Origin: Chalciporus piperatus
Lineage: Eukaryota; Basidiomycota; Agaricomycetes; Boletales; Boletaceae
DNA length: 58,755 nucleotides
Assembly (NCBI GenBank): GCA_038093975.1
Contig: JBBPTG010000152.1
Location: 1-58,755 of the forward strand
Direction of reading: 5' to 3'
Position numbers and translations under genes: made by a program
The notes under the pieces: model-generated
Database searches by the model: none
Told to the model about the DNA's origin: nothing
The model's input: only the letters and a program-made list of their open reading frames with translations
Shown: one piece after another, positions 54,238-58,755 of the stretch
Layout: each line of letters opens with the position of its first letter
Numbering within the stretch: position 1 is the first letter of the stretch

Positions 54238-54885
54238 CATCAGGAAAAACCTCCCCCTGATAATTGTATGAAATTGTTGATATTATCAAGAAAAAGCAAC
54301 AAAAATCTGATATTTTGTAGAAATACAACATTTCTTGCATTTTATGTTGATATCCTGGCCCCCCCAAATCATTTCAAGAATTCTTGAGAATAATGCATAT
54401 TACCAGCCAATTATTAAGAAAATATATGGATATTGCCAGCTAATTATGAATTCTGCAGCCATTCATTACTCTTCTTTCAGTTTCACTTCACACAAGTCAA
54501 GGATAGAGATAGATAAATCAAATATATTGCCAGTAGCAGCTTTATCTACTACATCTCATGTACTAATCTATCACTACAATAATGATGGGCTATAATGGTG
54601 ATGATGATGATGGTGAGATGAGGGAGGATCAGGATCATACATGAGTGAGCTGGAGGTGGTGGCATACACGAGCGAGAGTGAGTTGAGCAGTTGGGTTGGT
54701 GAGTGAGGAAAAACTTATCTCATGAATGGCCATGGGGCCGTTGAGCCCACGCCAGCCATGTTGTATGAGTCGAGGTTGAGGTGGGAGATGGAGGTGGTGG
54801 GTGAGGAGAAACATACCTCGTGATGCCGGCGGGGCTGTTGAGCCCGCGCCGGCCATGTGTTGGTGTCGAGGTTGAAGGTGGGAGG

Positions 54886-55488
54886 TGAAATGACTCAACT
54901 CAATCAAGAGCTAGCGCTATCATCAGATAACATGCCCTAGCGAAACCACATCAACTCAGTGACTAGAGCTGAGGATCAGACTAGGCAAGCAGGAGCGCTT
55001 GGCCCATGAAGTTCAAGAAGAGGAAACTCCAGGAGAACAAGACTGGAGAGCCAGTGCTTGTCAACCCGGGTTTATATACTATTGACAGTGTTTGTACATG
55101 TTGTGGCTAAACCTTGACTATATGACTAGGTATGACTAGATATGAGTCATGGCGAGTAACAGCCAATAGTGTATATGACTAGGAAGCGAGATGAGTCAGC
55201 GTGAGTCAGTATGAGTCACGGTGAGTCGTAATGAGTCATTAAGAGTCTGAGTCATTGTGACTCGGTATGAGTCATGGACAGTGGGGAAGATGCACAGCCA
55301 CGCACAGCCATGTTACGTAAGCGAAAGGCTAGACCTAGCTGATGTCAGCAGGTCACGTGATGTGATCTTGATAAGATAAGATAACAGAAAAGGAAGAGAA
55401 AGCGACTAAGTCCAAAAGTGAAAGAGAAACGTAGTAAGCGTAGTGAAGTCTAGGAAAGACTAGGATAAGGAACTGAGCGTTCGTAACA
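54886..55488 (-). mobile_element. Solo LTR-C with target duplication GGAGG
   Basis: 603 bp, same family and orientation as 52937-53539. Flanks GGAGG at 54881-54885 and 55489-55493 are identical. It lies inside Ins-3, so it is younger than Ins-3. The decamer TGAGTCA array and GATAA triplet are present. Confidence 0.93.
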
Positions 55489-56035
55489 GGAGGTGGTGGG
55501 AGGAAGACAACCTGAGCGGCTGTCGTTGAAGTGAGTGGATGAGGTGATGGGTGAGGAAACACGAACCTCGTGATGCCGGCGGGGCTGCTGAGCCCACGCC
55601 GGCCGTTTTTTTACGATCGAGTTTGAGGGAGCGAGGTGGTGGGGGGGAGACAGCCCGAGCGGCTCTGTACGAGGTGAGAGAGGGTGGTGGTGGGTGAGAA
55701 AGAACACACCGTGTGCTGCTGGCGGGGCTGTTGAGCCCTCGCCGGCCGTGTTGTTCGAGTTCGAGGGTGAGGTGGGAGGTGGTGATGGGGAGACACCTGT
55801 GACGAGGGTGAGTGGATGTGGTGGGGTGAGTGAAAACTCACCTTTGACAGCCGGCGGGGCTGTTGAGCCCTCGCCGGCTGTGTTTGCGTGCTGTGTTGAG
55901 GTGGGTTGTTGGGTAGTAAGTAGGGAAGTAGTGAGAGATCGAAAATGCTGACGCGGCAAATTCAACGCGGTCACATGACCTGCTCGCGCGCGGATTTTCG
56001 TCAAGTCCAAGTATTAGGAAAATTAGGCTACCCTT

Positions 56036-56475
56036 ATCTACGCTTTTTTGTACACCTTAGCTACATTCATTTATCCTACACTTTCCTATACTTTTAACTA
56101 CAGTTTTAGTACGCTTTTTTGGTACATTCTAGTCCACTCAATCAGTACACACTTTACTACACTTTGAGTACAGTTTTAGTACGCTTTTTTGTACACTTTA
56201 GCTACACTCATTTATACTACACTTTTCCACACTCTGGACTACACTTTTACTACGCTTTTTTGTACACTTTAGCTACACTCAATCCTAGTTACACTGCCAC
56301 ACTTTTAACTACACTTTTACTACGCTTTTTTGTACACTTTAGGTACACTTAACCTAGCTACACTTTGCTACACTTTTGACTACATTTACTACGCTTTTTT
56401 GTACACTTTTGCTACACTCACACAACACACTTTCCCACACTTTGGACTACACTTTTACTACGCTTTTTTGTACAC
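56036..56475. repeat. TACACTTTT minisatellite with a roughly 70-bp higher-order unit
   Basis: Variants of CTACACTTTT are interspersed with ACGCTTTTTTGTACAC, which recurs about every 65-75 bp (near 56039, 56180, 56252, 56322, 56460). A shorter version is in Ins-2 (36056-36130), which ties the two elements together. Short Tyr/Phe-rich frames here are by-products. Confidence 0.85.
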
Positions 56476-56479
56476 TTTT

Positions 56480-56933
56480 TGTTATGACTGGGTCACAACA
56501 CAGCGGGGACTTAAGGCAACACTAAGCCTTGCGAAGGAATATGCTGAGTGCTAAAGCTTAATTGCGGTGAAGCAACAAATGGATTAGACTGGGGTCTGTG
56601 ATAAGTACAGGGCCACTTATATACTATTGAGAAGTGCGCACAGACCAACAGCCGAATAAGGAAAACACAAAGGGAAAGATAGATAAGGTAAATGGTACGA
56701 TGATAAGAAAAGGTACCAGGCACGGATTAGGGTCTAGGCCATGACATCATTGCTGACTCATCTAAGTCTGGACCTTTGTCACGTGACCTGATTATGTAAT
56801 AGTTTACGTAATGCTACAGGGACTACCGGAGCGGATTAAGATGAATCCGGCTTGACCCCTAAGTTGTAGACAAAGTCCAGAGTTCGAATACCGTTGTAGG
56901 CAAAAGTTTGAAAAGTTTTTAAATACTATAACA
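56480..56933 (-). repeat. gypsy-A 3' LTR, copy R
   Basis: 454 bp, TGTTATAGTA at 56933 to ATAACA (complement) at 56480. It has the same TATATAAG and AGTCTAATCCA arrangement as the other copies. It truncates the TACACTTTT minisatellite of Ins-3. Confidence 0.94.
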
Positions 56934-56944
56934 CTATCCCCTCT

Positions 56945-57818
56945 CTAGGAATCGCATTCCAGGCGATTCGGCAACTTGTGCTCAGGAACCTCTGTCAGAT
57001 TTTCGTATTTTTGGAACAAGGCAGAGAAATTTCCCATGGTCATGTTGATTCGGCGTGGGGTGGACAGGTGCTTTTTGTGAAAAGCTTTAACAGCTTCGGG
57101 TGCATTTGACAAATCCGCTGCCTTTTCCCATGTACGATCTGATATGTCCCAACCTTTCCAATGAACCAGGTACTCTAACTGTCCTTGTTTAACCTGAGAT
57201 TTCACTACGTAATCCACCTCGTACTCTTCTTCTCCCTCTTGGTTGACTACTACCGGATCCGGAAGACGGACCGGTTGCCCTTCTAATGGTTCTTTAGCCG
57301 GTTTGACCCGTTTGACATTAACCGTGGGATGGATGTGCATAGAATTGGGCAAGTCAAGGGTGATTGCATTAGGGAGGACCTTCGTGATCTGGTAAGGTCC
57401 GATCCAATTCTGCATCATTTTTTTGGAAGGATAAGGTAATTTGAGGTTGTCCGTGGATAACATAACGAAATCTCCGATTTGATAATCTGGAGCTTCAGAC
57501 TGATGCTTGTCCGCTTGCTCTTTTATCCGGTTCTGAGTTTCTTCTAACGCCTGCTCTACTTCTTTGTGTGCCTTTCCACATTTCTCTAAGAATGTACCAG
57601 CCGGAGATGAATCGCCTTCAAATCCCATGCGTGGGAAGTAGTTTTTTGTTATAGCGAAGGGAATCATTCCAGTAGCAGTGGAAAGGGAGGAATTATGATG
57701 GAACTGCGCTATCTTCAACCAATCAGCCCATTCCGTTTGACGTTTAGCCACGTAAGCGCGGAGATACTGCTGGAGTTCTCGGTTCATACGCTCCGTTTGG
57801 CCATCGGTTTGGGGGTGA
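56945..57818 (-). pseudogene. pol: pol C-terminal part (integrase end and chromodomain), gypsy-A copy R
   Basis: An open frame of about 290 codons from the Ins-1 junction to TAG 56947-56945. It keeps TERMNRELQQYLRAY (third integrase acidic region) and the chromodomain YLVHWKGWDISDRTWE. There is no stop in the visible part, but the insertion at 57819 separates it from the rest of integrase, so no full pol can be made from this copy. Confidence 0.92.
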
Positions 57819-58755
57819 CATCAGGAAAAACACCCTATGCCATAGTTGGCCATATGTGCAGCCATGGCACACATTGGACATATTTGTGCTATAAGTTGCA
57901 CATATGGCACTATATGGGCTATTTATTGCTATAGTACACAATGCTACTGATATATCTAGTACAATGTTTGATAGGTCTCGTCACCCTCATTGTCCTCATC
58001 CTTGTCTTCGACCGCTTCTTCATCATCTACAGATTCCACGTCGGCGGTGGTCACTTGTTTGCCAGACGTTTCATGGCTCGAGCCAGCAGGACTTTGGGAC
58101 CGTGCGACGGACGGACGGACGGACGGGCGCACAGAGATCATTGAGGAGGGACCAGGGATACTCAGAGTCGAGCAGGACAAAAGGGAGGACGACAGAACAC
58201 GTCAAAACGTGGGGAGAAAAGGTTGTTGAGGGCGCACGAACATGGTCAGTGCAACACGACGAGCGAGGATGACTCACCGCAGTGTGCGACAGAGACCCGA
58301 CCTTTTCCTGATGTAGACACTCTCGACGTGTGATCTCTGCGAGCATTAAGCTCGTCGCTCGTGCTGCTCGACCTGTTTCTCTCCCCCTCAAGCAACGCGC
58401 TCTGGTGATTGTTAGTAGGTGAGTTCCTGTCCACATTTCCGTTCGCGTTGGCGTCAACGGACGCGTTCGCTGTGGTTGTCGCAGCGGTCTCGTCCGTGGA
58501 TGTCTTGCGCAATTCCCTTTTTGAGTAGTCCCAAGCGAAGTTGGAACTATTTGGGGAACAAGAGTGTGTTTCTGCCACTTGTCTGCTTATCCACCGTTCC
58601 CACAGCCTTCAACTTCATCACACACGTATTTCTACCCAAGATGAGTTTTTTTCTTCTCTCCCGTTCTTTCTTTCACACCCAACCAAGTTTTAGCAACATG
58701 CCCACCTCCACCCGCTCAAACAAATGTGCTGCCCCTGCGCCCAGGCCGGCGAGGG
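57819..58755 (-). mobile_element. Ins-1' (partial), same insertion site as in copy 2
   Basis: Starts CATCAGGAAAAACACC at 57819 and matches the right third of Ins-1 (27612 back to about 26675) in reverse, with few differences. It ends at the window edge inside the last GC hairpin. The junction with integrase is base-identical to the one at 27612-27613. Confidence 0.9.

Larger units (their letters stand above)
54238..56479. mobile_element. Ins-3: GC-hairpin element, right end cut by gypsy-A copy R
   Basis: The left end CATCAGGAAAAACCTCCCCC resembles the Ins-2 terminus and is followed by TGATAATTGTATG. Hairpins lie near 54728, 54825, 55574, 55716 and 55851. A solo LTR-C (54886-55488) sits between modules. 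The conserved CACGTG-type box (here CACATG) is at 55945-56005, and a TACACTTTT minisatellite at 56036-56475. The expected right inverted repeat is missing because the gypsy-A LTR starts at 56480. Confidence 0.8.
56480..58755 (-). mobile_element. gypsy-A copy R, 3' end, with Ins-1 nested (runs off the right edge)
   Basis: Reading leftward: Ins-1' (58755-57819, partial), the end of integrase and the chromodomain (57818-56945), purine tract (56946-56934) and 3' LTR (56933-56480). It matches 26700-28371 of copy 2 closely, and unlike copy 2 it keeps the 3' end. The left flank is the Ins-3 minisatellite. Confidence 0.93.

Noticed and set aside
56119..56554. Tyr/Phe-rich membrane-like ORFs
   Set aside because: These are translations of the TACACTTTT minisatellite and do not extend beyond it except into an LTR.

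Overview
This window looks like repeat-rich DNA from a basidiomycete fungus, probably an agaricomycete. The evidence is a set of short (about 50-65 nt) GT-AG introns and a typical transposon mix: chromodomain Ty3/gypsy elements, an hAT element, a KDZ transposase with a CxC2 cysteine cluster, a Crypton tyrosine recombinase with a GCR1_C-type C terminus, and a Plavaka-like transposase remnant. I see no tRNA, rRNA or CRISPR, and no gene I can confidently call a housekeeping gene. The only familiar cellular gene is a decayed polyubiquitin copy. Species is not resolvable by eye.

Layout. 1-1176: 5' end of a minus-strand gypsy-A element (gag start, leader, primer site, LTR). 1177-3407 and 7018-8384: weakly coding sequence split by a complete hAT element (3416-7009, 8-bp target duplication). 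8385-10170: 33-bp minisatellite. 10560-15289: gypsy-A copy 1, lacking its 5' end. 15290-19647: 3' part of a second family, gypsy-B, with an extra zinc-knuckle ORF after pol. 19726-28371: gypsy-A copy 2, whose integrase is interrupted by a 2.6-kb element (Ins-1). 28739-29342: an LTR of a third family (LTR-C); solo copies lie at 52937-53539 and 54886-55488. 30540-31270: Plavaka-like fragment. 31500-43844: small zinc-cluster and coiled-coil genes, a broken gene carrying Ins-2, and a KDZ transposase gene. 44524-46208: Ins-4, rich in hairpins. 46209-49955: Crypton gene interrupted by two hAT MITEs. 50128-52803: decayed genes, including polyubiquitin. 52810-56479: minisatellites, Ins-3 and two solo LTRs. 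56480-58755: minus-strand gypsy-A copy R, carrying the same Ins-1 at the same integrase site.

How it fits together. Several layers of insertion can be read from target duplications and interrupted frames. hAT MITEs sit inside the Crypton gene (two) and inside a zinc-cluster gene (one). An Ins element sits inside a host-like gene. Another Ins element sits inside a retrotransposon that was copied afterwards. An LTR-C solo LTR sits inside Ins-3.

The most unusual material is the Ins family: elements with CATCAGGAAAA ends that carry repeated GC-rich hairpin modules, a shared box with a CACGTG core, and in one copy an array of long inverted repeats plus a 28-bp perfect palindrome. Two further points stand out. 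Gypsy-A has a primer site complementary to the predicted start of its own transcript, the Tf1-type self-priming arrangement. LTR-C has a promoter with TGAGTCA sites spaced every 10 bp.
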